A stretch of 11,255 bases of DNA from Armatimonadota bacterium (lineage in GTDB: Bacteria > Armatimonadota > Armatimonadia > Armatimonadales > Armatimonadaceae): the NCBI GenBank assembly GCA_014381035.1, contig JACMIS010000757.1:1-11255 (forward strand). Reading direction: 5' to 3'. Below are positions 1-5,518 of this stretch, piece by piece. How positions within the stretch are numbered: position 1 is the stretch's first letter; each line of letters begins with the position of its first letter. The translations under genes and the position numbers were made by a program. Under the pieces are notes generated by a model, which made no database searches, had not been told where the DNA came from, and saw nothing but the letters and a program-made list of their open reading frames with translations.

Positions 1-546
1 GAGTACGACAAACTGGCTCCGGGCAAAGATGCGGTAGACAGCCGTCTGGTGCGTCTCGCAAAAGCCATGAACGGTAGCATAGTCACGAACGATTTCAACC
101 TGAACAAGGTAGCGTCGCTTGAGGGCGTGTCGGTGCTGAACATCAACGAACTGGCGAACTGTTTAAAAACGGTCGTCCTGCCCGGCGAAGAATTAAATGT
201 CACGATCGTTAAGCACGGGCGCGAACCTGGGCAGGGAGTCGGCTATCTGGACGATGGGACGATGGTCGTGGTAGAGAATGCACGGCGTAAAATGGGCGAA
301 ACGCTCCCCGTGATGGTCCAGTCCGTGATGCAGACGCAAGCCGGCAAGATGGTTTTCGCGCACATTTCGGACGAAGACGGCGACGAGGATACGGGCGACG
401 CCGAACCTGTGGACGGCGGCGATACGCCGCGTCCTACCCCCGGCATAAACGGCGCATACGTCAATGGCAACACAAATGGCAGACAGAACAACTCGGAAAG
501 TGTACGCGCTTATACCGGCGGCAGGACGCGGCGTCCGGTTCGGTAG
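1..546 (+). CDS. yacL: YacL-type PIN/TRAM domain protein, 3' part only
   Basis: The reading frame is open from base 1 to the TAG at 544-546, so the start lies outside the window; 181 residues are visible. The first ~55 match the end of a PIN nuclease-like domain of the YacL group: an acidic residue in the VDSRL stretch (residue 13) and the TNDFNLNK motif with Asp31, both expected metal-site acids, followed by [10 protein letters not shown]. Residues ~60-122 form a TRAM domain ([24 protein letters not shown]), a small beta-barrel thought to bind RNA. Full-length YacL proteins carry N-terminal membrane helices, which would be upstream. The C-terminal ~60 residues are a poorly conserved tail, first acidic, then Asn/Gly/Arg-rich; its last 27 codons overlap the start of ispDF. 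Substrate is unknown for this family. The order yacL-ispD-ispF is conserved in Bacillus and relatives, which supports the call. The GTG at 49 is an internal codon, not the start. Confidence 0.9.
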   Translation, partial: EYDKLAPGKDAVDSRLVRLAKAMNGSIVTNDFNLNKVASLEGVSVLNINELANCLKTVVLPGEELNVTIVKHGREPGQGVGYLDDGTMVVVENARRKMGETLPVMVQSVMQTQAGKMVFAHISDEDGDEDTGDAEPVDGGDTPRPTPGINGAYVNGNTNGRQNNSESVRAYTGGRTRRPVR

Positions 547-1837
547 TCCGGAAAACAAGGTATTCGTTCCCCTCCTCGGTCGCCCTCTCCTCGGCTGGAC
601 CCTGCAATCGTTCGCGGATTGCGACGCGGTAGACCGCATCATTCTTGTCGGGAGCGAGTCTGACCTGCCCCGATTGCGCGAGATCGGGGAGCAATATGGC
701 GGCGGAAAGTTAGCCGACGTTGTCCTCGGCGGCGACACACGCCAGGAGTCGGTGCGGTTAGGCATCGCGGCTTGTCCGTCGCACGACGAGTCCGATGTTA
801 TCGTCATCCACGACGCCGCCCGGTGTTGTGTCACACCGGAACTGATCACACAAACGATAGCTTCCGCCCGCGAACATCACGGCGGCGCGATTGCCGCCTG
901 TCCCATTACGGATTCTCTCCTGCGCGAGGATCGGTTACAAGACCTGTCGGATAACGAAGAAAAGTCCTGGGTGGGCGACTACATAGATCGCACGGCACTG
1001 TGGCGGGTGCAAACCCCACAAACGTTTCGTGCTTCGAGTCTTCTGGAAGCCCACCGATTCGCCAAAGACGAAGGCGTTTCCGCGACCGACGATGGCGCGT
1101 TGTTCCAACGCTACTTCTTCCGTGTCGAAATCATCTCCTCGTCGCCCGAGAATATCAAGGTGACGCTCCCGGAAGATTTAAGGATGGCAGAGGCGATCCT
1201 TATGCGGCGATTGGCTGTTGCTGGTCGCCCCCCAACCCCCAAATCTGGGGGAGCCGGAGGACAGGAAGGGGAGGTTCGTTCGATGGTAGAGCCTGACGAT
1301 TCCGACGTATCCCCTCTTGCTTCCCCAGAATTAGGGGTTGGGGGGCGACCAGCGTCTCCTACATTCCGCGTCGGTCACGGCTACGATGTGCATCCTTTTG
1401 CCGAAGGTCGCGAACTGTGGCTTGGCGGCGTCCACTTCCCCGAATCTCCCCTCGGCTTGCTCGGACACTCTGACGCCGACGCCTTGCTGCACGCTGTCTG
1501 TGATGCCCTGCTCGGTGCGGCGGGCATGGGTGACATTGGCATCCTCTTTCCGCCATCCGATCCACGCCACAAGGACCGCCGTTCTATCGAGTTTTTAGCC
1601 GAAGTCAAGTCCCGCCTTGATGCGACGAATTGGCGCATCGGCAACATCGATATCTCCGTTCTCGCCGAATTCCCAAAAATCGGACCGCGCGCGGGTGACA
1701 TCAAACAAACGATTGCCGTATGTTTAGGAATAAGCGCGGACGCCGTGAGCGTCAAGGCGACCACGAATGAAAAAATGGGGTTCGTCGGGCGCGGCGAAGG
1801 AATCGCTGTACACGCGACCACGCTGATTTATAGGTAG
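464..1837 (+). CDS. ispDF: Bifunctional IspD-IspF fusion enzyme (MEP isoprenoid pathway)
   Basis: This 457-residue fusion should catalyse two non-consecutive steps of the cytosolic MEP pathway: IspD makes CDP-methylerythritol from MEP and CTP, and IspF cyclises the later CDP-ME 2-phosphate to MEcPP. The IspD part (~12-250) has PAAGRGVRF with Arg25, Lys32, HDAAR at 116-120, Arg176 in the YIDRTALW stretch and Lys232 in [10 protein letters not shown]; these match E. coli Arg20, Lys27, Arg157 and Lys213. The IspF part (~300-457) has the zinc ligands Asp308 and His310 (GHGYDVH) and His335 (GHSDAD), DIGILFP, and the C-terminal [15 protein letters not shown] signature. Both halves look catalytically intact. 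The linker, residues ~253-297, is Pro/Gly/Glu-rich and is encoded by a palindromic repeat. ATG 464 gives the usual ~15 residues before the PAAG motif and overlaps the upstream gene by 83 bases; ATG 476 is an alternative. No clear Shine-Dalgarno precedes either. IspDF fusions are known in alpha- and epsilonproteobacteria; here the yacL context is of the Firmicutes type. Confidence 0.96.
   Translation: MATQMADRTTRKVYALIPAAGRGVRFGSPENKVFVPLLGRPLLGWTLQSFADCDAVDRIILVGSESDLPRLREIGEQYGGGKLADVVLGGDTRQESVRLGIAACPSHDESDVIVIHDAARCCVTPELITQTIASAREHHGGAIAACPITDSLLREDRLQDLSDNEEKSWVGDYIDRTALWRVQTPQTFRASSLLEAHRFAKDEGVSATDDGALFQRYFFRVEIISSSPENIKVTLPEDLRMAEAILMRRLAVAGRPPTPKSGGAGGQEGEVRSMVEPDDSDVSPLASPELGVGGRPASPTFRVGHGYDVHPFAEGRELWLGGVHFPESPLGLLGHSDADALLHAVCDALLGAAGMGDIGILFPPSDPRHKDRRSIEFLAEVKSRLDATNWRIGNIDISVLAEFPKIGPRAGDIKQTIAVCLGISADAVSVKATTNEKMGFVGRGEGIAVHATTLIYR
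1221..1352. repeat. Palindromic repeat element inside ispDF, encoding the interdomain linker
   Basis: The outermost 19 bases at 1221-1239 (CTGGTCGCCCCCCAACCCC) are perfectly complementary to 1334-1352. Pairing continues inward with a few mismatches through about 1260 and 1313 (CTGGGG and GAGG blocks against their complements), giving imperfect arms of about 40 bases around a ~52-base centre. The total of 132 bases is a multiple of three and contains no stop in the ispDF frame. It lies exactly between the last IspD helix and the first IspF strand. The C- and G-run composition is unlike the flanking coding sequence. This has the form of a non-autonomous, REP- or MITE-like palindromic repeat; no target-site duplication is evident. 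That it is a dispersed repeat is inference, because only one copy is present here. Confidence 0.75.
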
Positions 1838-1922
1838 GTTGTCGGGTTGCCGGGTGGTTAGGTTGTTGGAGGGGCGAATAGCTTGTTCCGCTCCGACCTA
1901 ACCACCCGGCAACCCGACAACC
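1837..1922. repeat. Perfect 27-bp inverted repeat (hairpin) between ispDF and hpf
   Basis: Bases 1837-1863 are perfectly complementary to 1896-1922, with a 32-base loop between. The left arm begins on the last base of the ispDF stop codon. Each arm is made of repeated GGTT/GTCGGGTTG-like units. There is no T-run after the right arm, so it is not a canonical intrinsic terminator; it may stabilise the ispDF transcript end, attenuate read-through into hpf, or be a dispersed repeat. It occupies nearly the whole 107-base gap before hpf, leaving only the hpf ribosome-binding region free. Confidence 0.85.
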
Positions 1923-1944
1923 CAACAAGAAAGAGGGACAGCCT

Positions 1945-2517
1945 ATGCAAGTTCAGGTTCGAGGCAAGGGAATAGTCGTCACGGACGCACTAAGGGATTA
2001 TGCCAACAAGCGACTGCACAAACTGGAGAAACACTTTCAAAGCCTTCATTCTGCCACGGTGACGGAAACGGTTCAAGGGCGAGAACACCGGGTAGAGGTG
2101 CTTTTAGACGGCGACGGCGTAAAGGTGCGCTGCGAGGAAAGAGGCGATGACCTGTACGCCGCCGTTGACCGCGTGACCGACAAGTTGGAGCGGCAGATGC
2201 GGAAGTTCAAGGACAAAGCGGGCGAAAACTGCCATGTCGGCAAAAACGCGCATCATCATTACGGCAAGCATGGTGAGATAGCTTCGCTCCGCGATGTCGA
2301 AGTAATTGACGATTCACTCCCCGAGGAACCTGTGACCGGGCGTATTCTCCGGCATAAACGCTTTGCAATCAAGCCAGTCTCCCCCCCGGAAGCCGTCGAG
2401 CAGATGGAACTGCTTTCACACGATTTCTTTGTTTTCGAGAACTCGGATACCGGCGAAGTAAATGTCCTCTACCGCCGTGGGGACGGCAACTACGGGATTT
2501 TAGAGCCGGAAAGGTAA
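1945..2517 (+). CDS. hpf: Long-form ribosome hibernation promoting factor (HPF)
   Basis: This 190-residue protein binds the 30S decoding region and, in the long form, dimerises 70S ribosomes into inactive 100S particles during starvation or stationary phase. Residues 1-~95 are the ribosome-binding domain of the YfiA/RaiA fold: QVQVRGKGIVVTDALRDY, the LHKLEKHF helix and DDLYAAVDRVTDKLERQ. A ~35-residue linker with a His/Lys-rich patch (near 97-109) leads to the C-terminal dimerisation domain, ~131-190, with the hallmark FFVFENSDTGEVNVLYRRGD and YGILEP. Length and both domains are typical of long HPF. A GAGGG at 1933-1937, seven bases before the ATG, fixes the start. It lies downstream of ispDF across a large hairpin and ends 12 bases before a strong terminator, so it may be transcribed alone or with ispDF. 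Confidence 0.97.
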   Translation: MQVQVRGKGIVVTDALRDYANKRLHKLEKHFQSLHSATVTETVQGREHRVEVLLDGDGVKVRCEERGDDLYAAVDRVTDKLERQMRKFKDKAGENCHVGKNAHHHYGKHGEIASLRDVEVIDDSLPEEPVTGRILRHKRFAIKPVSPPEAVEQMELLSHDFFVFENSDTGEVNVLYRRGDGNYGILEPER

Positions 2518-2529
2518 CACAGCATCAAT

Positions 2530-2564
2530 AAAAAAGCCGCCGACGCAATTCGGCGGCTTTTTTT
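2530..2564. terminator. Bidirectional rho-independent terminator
   Basis: An 8-bp perfect stem, GCCGCCGA (2536-2543) with TCGGCGGC (2550-2557), closes a 6-base loop. It is followed by seven T (2558-2564) and preceded by six A (2530-2535), so it can act on both strands. It lies between the stop of hpf (plus, 2517) and the stop of the convergent glycosyltransferase-like gene (minus, 2592), and probably serves both. Confidence 0.95.
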
Positions 2565-2591
2565 GTGGAGCGCAGACCGCGCCACTTCTGT

Positions 2592-3668
2592 TTATACCGA
2601 ATGATACAGGTCGGCGAGCCGACCTGCCGCTCTTTCTCCGCCATTGGTGGCTTCTTTCGGTACTGCGCCGCGCGGCGGCACAGCACTCAGGATTGCCTCC
2701 CAATCTCCGGAGGTAAACGCTTCCACGGAGACACGTATCCCGTGCGGACGAGAGGAAAGATACGCGTCAATCACCGGATACTCGGCGAATCCGGTGCGCG
2801 GGCAATAGATAATCGGTGTTCCTCCGTTCAGGCATTCGCCCACCAACCCGTAACCAACTTTGGAAACGACCACATCCACGGAAGCGACCAGGTCGGGGTG
2901 TGCCATCAGCGTGTGCGGGAGAATGCTCCAGTTCGCCGGCAGGTTTTTGTGCGGGGCGTCCAGTGAAAGGAAGTGCCAGTCGTCGAAACGGGCGAGTTCC
3001 GGGTAGGGAATGGGTAAACCCCAACTCCCTGCGTACACCAACGCCAGACGTCGGTCTCGCGCAGATATGGGTAGCGCGTTCAGCAACTCCGTGCGTCGCT
3101 CCCTCCCCCTTCGGGCGACTATACCGACCGATTCGCGTTGCGGGAAATACGTCATCGGGAGCGCGAATCCGGCTTCCAGATGAAGCGTTGCCTGCGCATA
3201 TTCGTCGCGAAGTCGCTCCGCGACTGCGGCTAAACGCGGTTCGTCGCCTATCAGACTTCCGTATATATCCGCCCAGGTGAAATTCGCTACGCAGACCGAG
3301 GGTATTTTCAGATCCGCCGCCACGCCAATCGGGAACGACGGCACATCCGAAATAATCAGTTTCGCACCGCGTCGCAAAAGGTCTCTTCGCTCGTCATCGA
3401 ACCGCTCTCTGTTTCTTGCCTCTATCGCATGCCACGCCGCGAGTGTCGCCGTTGCGTCCGAGTGGAGCGAATCCCGTTGCACCGTGCCGACATCGAATGA
3501 TGTGTTCACATAATCGAAATGGCGACCGGGAAGTTCATTGCGCCAGTGCCACTCGGGGGACGCGGTTTTAACGACAAGTGGAATATCGGTGGGAAGCGAT
3601 TGCAAGATAGTGATTTCCCGGGTGGCGTGTCCCAACCCGTGACCGGACACATACAGTACAAGCGACAT
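2592..3668 (-). CDS. GT-B-fold glycosyltransferase-like protein, homologue of the ARA1 (arabinokinase) N-terminal domain
   Basis: At 358 residues this is a complete two-Rossmann-lobe protein of the MurG/GT28-like type. The N-terminal SGHGLGHATR (8-17) is the glycine-rich loop seen at the start of such proteins and almost identical to the YVTGHGFGHATR of plant L-arabinokinase. Further shared blocks are GTVQRDSL (61-68), LIISDVPSF (104-112), the SVCVANFTWADIY stretch (124-136), and in the second lobe PDLVASVDVVVSKVGYGLVGECL (258-280) with FAEYP (294-298). The GHMP sugar-kinase domain that follows it in the plant enzyme is absent. No signal peptide or membrane helix is visible, so it is probably cytosolic. 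Substrate is not predictable; a nucleotide-sugar or sugar-phosphate role is inference. It stands alone on the minus strand with a GGAG (complement of 3681-3684) 12 bases before the ATG and shares the bidirectional terminator with hpf. The family is convincing, the function open. Confidence 0.85.
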   Translation of the reverse strand: MSLVLYVSGHGLGHATREITILQSLPTDIPLVVKTASPEWHWRNELPGRHFDYVNTSFDVGTVQRDSLHSDATATLAAWHAIEARNRERFDDERRDLLRRGAKLIISDVPSFPIGVAADLKIPSVCVANFTWADIYGSLIGDEPRLAAVAERLRDEYAQATLHLEAGFALPMTYFPQRESVGIVARRGRERRTELLNALPISARDRRLALVYAGSWGLPIPYPELARFDDWHFLSLDAPHKNLPANWSILPHTLMAHPDLVASVDVVVSKVGYGLVGECLNGGTPIIYCPRTGFAEYPVIDAYLSSRPHGIRVSVEAFTSGDWEAILSAVPPRGAVPKEATNGGERAAGRLADLYHSV

Positions 3669-3689
3669 AGGCGAAATATTCTCCGCCCT

Positions 3690-3718
3690 ATTGTAAACGA
3701 AACCTCACGGCACGTCTA
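3690..3718 (-). promoter_or_regulatory. Candidate sigma-70-type promoter for the glycosyltransferase-like gene
   Basis: Read on the minus strand, TAGACG (3713-3718) and TACAAT (3690-3695) are separated by 17 bases and match the -35 and -10 consensus at 4 and 5 of 6 positions. A perfect TTGACA (3719-3724, minus) sits beside it, but at 23 bases from the same -10. Transcription from here would start very close to the Shine-Dalgarno, leaving a leader of about 15 bases, which lowers confidence. Confidence 0.35.
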
Positions 3719-3794
3719 TGTCAATTTCGGCGCGATTTGTGGTACATGTTGGGTATGCTACGGTCAACAGATAAGCAAAAGGAGCTTGATTTAA

Positions 3795-4148
3795 ATGGCA
3801 ACACATGAAATTCCCCAGGATCAATGGGAATCATTCTTCGCGGTATTCAGTGAGCGACGCAACGGCGCGTTAGTGACGGTAGAGTTGGCAGACCCCCAAA
3901 AAGGACCGCGTAAGGCAGAGACAAACCAGCCGCTTACGGGGATTACGATAGACGATGCGGGGAGCGTCCTGCTACAACTGGGCGGTACCGGTAGCGACAC
4001 CGTGACCCGTACTATCACCGAACCGAAAGCCGTCTACCATAAATCTGCCGCCGGTGTGATGAGCGACGAAGTCAACCACGATGAGATCATCGAGATCACG
4101 TCGGCAGGTGACCCACCGATCACACAATTGCATTTTAGCGGTCAGTAG
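3795..4148 (+). CDS. DUF5335 family protein
   Basis: This 117-residue protein begins with MATHEIPQDQWESFF and continues with a beta-rich pattern (ALVTVELADP, PLTGITIDDAGSVLLQLGG, VTRTITEPKAVYH, EIIEITSAGDPPITQLHF). That order, MAT-EIP--W--FF, then 'LVTVE', 'L-GI', 'H-I--P' and a final strand, is the layout of DUF5335, a family of small cytosolic bacterial proteins of unknown function often seen near stress genes. No signal peptide or helix-turn-helix is present. AGGAG at 3780-3784, ten bases before the ATG, supports the start. It is divergent from the glycosyltransferase-like gene (126-base gap) and convergent with the SRAP gene, overlapping it by 14 bases at the 3' ends. No terminator is visible at that junction. 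Confidence 0.85.
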   Translation: MATHEIPQDQWESFFAVFSERRNGALVTVELADPQKGPRKAETNQPLTGITIDDAGSVLLQLGGTGSDTVTRTITEPKAVYHKSAAGVMSDEVNHDEIIEITSAGDPPITQLHFSGQ

Positions 4149-4809
4149 CCAACAATTCGGGACCTTCATTCGTCGGGGAATTGACACGGCGCGACACGGA
4201 AAAGGCTTCCATTTCCCGGTCCGGGTAGGACACGAAAAAGGAGCGGAGCAGATCCGTGTCACGCACCGACATATCGAGCCAGATCTCCTCGGCGTCACGG
4301 GCGAGAATAACGGGCATACGGTCGTGGACGCGTCCGACGGTTTCGTTCGCACTTGTCGTGACGATAGTACAGGTGCGTAGAGCGTTCTCACCCTGCGGGT
4401 CTTGCCACTCCTCCCAGAGCCCGGCGAAGGCGAACGGTTCGCCCCCATTCAAGCGAAAATGCACCGGGTGGCGCGAACCGTCCGCGTGTCGCTCCCATTC
4501 GTAAAAGCCGTCCGCCGGAATCAGACAACGGCGACGCACCAGTGCGGTGCGGAACGATGGCTTTTCGGCAAGTGTTTCGGAACGAGCATTGATCATTTTC
4601 TGCCCGATTGCCGCATCTTTCGCCCATCCGGGCACTAGTCCCCAGCGAAAGCTGTCGAGAATCCGCTCGCTCTGCGGCGCGACGATCACCGGCACGGTTT
4701 GTTGCGGGGCGATATTGTATCGTGGCGCGACAGAAACCACGGTCTCGTGAACATCGAACCGCTCGACAATGGCGTCGGCATCGTGGTGCAAGGTAAATCT
4801 TCCGCACAT
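4135..4809 (-). CDS. yedK: SRAP domain protein (YedK/HMCES), abasic-site DNA-protein crosslinking
   Basis: SRAP proteins bind abasic sites in single-stranded DNA and shield them through a thiazolidine crosslink formed by the N-terminal cysteine after Met removal. The frame is open further upstream to 4977, but the conserved MCGRF start at 4807-4809 must be the true N-terminus, giving 224 residues, the usual SRAP size. Key residues are all present: Cys2, Asn74 in the INARSET motif, Glu104 in FYEW and His162 in VHDRMPVIL, corresponding to YedK Cys2, Asn75, Glu105 and His160. Other family marks are RYNIAPQ, WGLVPGWAKD and CLIPADGFYEW. A GGGAG on the minus strand lies about 12 bases before the ATG. 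The gene overlaps the convergent DUF5335 gene by 14 bases at its 3' end. It is monocistronic as far as can be seen, with no SOS-box-like palindrome that I recognise upstream. Confidence 0.96.
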   Translation of the reverse strand: MCGRFTLHHDADAIVERFDVHETVVSVAPRYNIAPQQTVPVIVAPQSERILDSFRWGLVPGWAKDAAIGQKMINARSETLAEKPSFRTALVRRRCLIPADGFYEWERHADGSRHPVHFRLNGGEPFAFAGLWEEWQDPQGENALRTCTIVTTSANETVGRVHDRMPVILARDAEEIWLDMSVRDTDLLRSFFVSYPDREMEAFSVSRRVNSPTNEGPELLATDR

Positions 4810-4901
4810 TTCGGTCAGGTTCTCCCGCCCATATTGTACCTTTCCACACCGAAACGAAAAACATTTAAAAAAAGTTGTCTGAAATGAAACATTTCTTTTT
4901 A

Positions 4902-4930
4902 AGATTACGTCTCTAATAGTGGACTTCCAA
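4902..4930 (-). promoter_or_regulatory. Weak promoter candidate upstream of the SRAP gene
   Basis: On the minus strand, TTGGAA (4925-4930) and TAATCT (4902-4907) are 17 bases apart, matching the -35 at 4/6 and the -10 at 3/6. It lies about 95 bases before the SRAP start, in an AT-rich stretch (about 4845-4980) that contrasts with the GC-rich coding DNA. AT-richness and spacing support it; sequence match is modest. Confidence 0.25.
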
Positions 4931-4977
4931 ACGATTGTACGGCTCCACGTGCATGATTTAGAGAGATAAAGGAACAT

Positions 4978-5029
4978 AAAAGCAACGGGCGTAAGCGACT
5001 TTCTCAGCCGCTTGCGCCCGTTGCTTTTT
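4978..5029. terminator. Strong hairpin, probable terminator of the small membrane-protein gene
   Basis: A 17-bp stem, 4981-4997 with 5009-5025, has a single mismatch and an 11-base loop. On the plus strand it is followed by a T-run (5025-5029); on the minus strand the run is TTTTATGTT, weaker but acceptable. It lies 28 bases beyond the stop of the minus-strand gene at 5053-5274, the only gene obviously ending here. The better U-tract, however, faces plus-strand transcription. Confidence 0.8.
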
Positions 5030-5052
5030 CAATCGTTCCAATAGCCTGCCGC

Positions 5053-5274
5053 TCACTCTGGTGGCTGCACTACCCGTTGCGCTTCGGGAAGTGCTGTCGG
5101 CGCGGCGCGTGAGTAGTACGCAATGATGGCAACACATATGATGCACAATATGATACTCATGATTCGTTGATACGGAAGCATTTTTTCCGAGGGCACCGCA
5201 TATGCCTCCTCCAGCATTGCTCCCTTCCACACACTCTCGTTGTTATTGATGTCATTCCATCCCCAAACAGCCAT
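5053..5274 (-). CDS. Small single-pass membrane protein, unknown function
   Basis: This 73-residue protein has a polar N-terminus with two Trp near the start (MAVWGWNDIN), an Asn-rich patch and acidic/aromatic residues, then one strong hydrophobic helix (~38-54, IMSIILCIICVAIIAYY) containing two Cys, and a short Pro/Ala-rich tail. KMLPYQR precedes the helix and SRAAP follows. I recognise no family. The start is chosen because GGAG (complement of 5282-5285) sits seven bases before this ATG. The frame stays open upstream to 5496, with alternative ATGs at 5325 and 5496, but that segment has an irregular composition and no ribosome-binding site. A hairpin terminator beyond the stop and palindromic sequences upstream make a real, separately transcribed gene likely. 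Confidence 0.6.
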   Translation of the reverse strand: MAVWGWNDINNNESVWKGAMLEEAYAVPSEKMLPYQRIMSIILCIICVAIIAYYSRAAPTALPEAQRVVQPPE

Positions 5275-5297
5275 GCTCTTTCTCCATTTTGCTCCGC

Positions 5298-5315
5298 GTG
5301 ATCTTTTTGGATCAC
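5298..5315. repeat. Inverted repeat GTGATC-N6-GATCAC upstream of the small membrane-protein gene
   Basis: GTGATC (5298-5303) and GATCAC (5310-5315) flank a six-base TTTTTG centre. The dyad is 24-41 bases upstream of the minus-strand start codon at 5274, a position where an operator or a leader hairpin could act. No regulator can be named. Confidence 0.4.
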
Positions 5316-5361
5316 AATATGTCATGTGAACATTTTTGGCATAATTGTTTCGGGCGAATAG

Positions 5362-5388
5362 GTATACATATTGCCGGGTTTTGTATAC
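5362..5388. promoter_or_regulatory. Two GTATAC palindromes 21 bases apart, candidate operator
   Basis: The self-complementary hexamer GTATAC occurs at 5362-5367 and 5383-5388, spaced by 21 bases centre to centre, about two helical turns, so the two sites would face the same side of DNA. They lie in the 244-base divergent region between the small membrane-protein gene and htrA. I could not identify a convincing promoter for htrA in this region. Confidence 0.35.
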
Positions 5389-5518
5389 GATAGGAATCGG
5401 GAACCAACAAATGGTCATTTCCGATATTAGACGCACGGGAGTCACCGCAGGAATGGACTGTTCTGCCGGTGATCCGGATGTTTGAATCCATTTCACAAAT
5501 CTGTTTCAAGAGCAAACT

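Noticed and set aside
193..849. Long minus-strand open frame across the yacL/ispDF overlap
   Set aside because: It lies antisense to two genes with strong family motifs, and its composition (Arg/Ser/Thr/Pro-rich) is what antisense GC-rich coding DNA yields.
1837..1922. Intrinsic terminator of ispDF
   Set aside because: The stem is perfect but much too long and has no T-run, so it is reported as an inverted repeat instead.
4810..4977. N-terminal extension of the SRAP frame back to 4977
   Set aside because: SRAP chemistry requires Cys at position 2 after the initiator Met, so the MCGRF start at 4809 is used; the upstream codons are AT-rich intergenic sequence.
5275..5496. Longer version of the small membrane protein starting at 5496
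   Set aside because: The good Shine-Dalgarno precedes the ATG at 5274, and the upstream segment contains the palindromic sites and an irregular composition.
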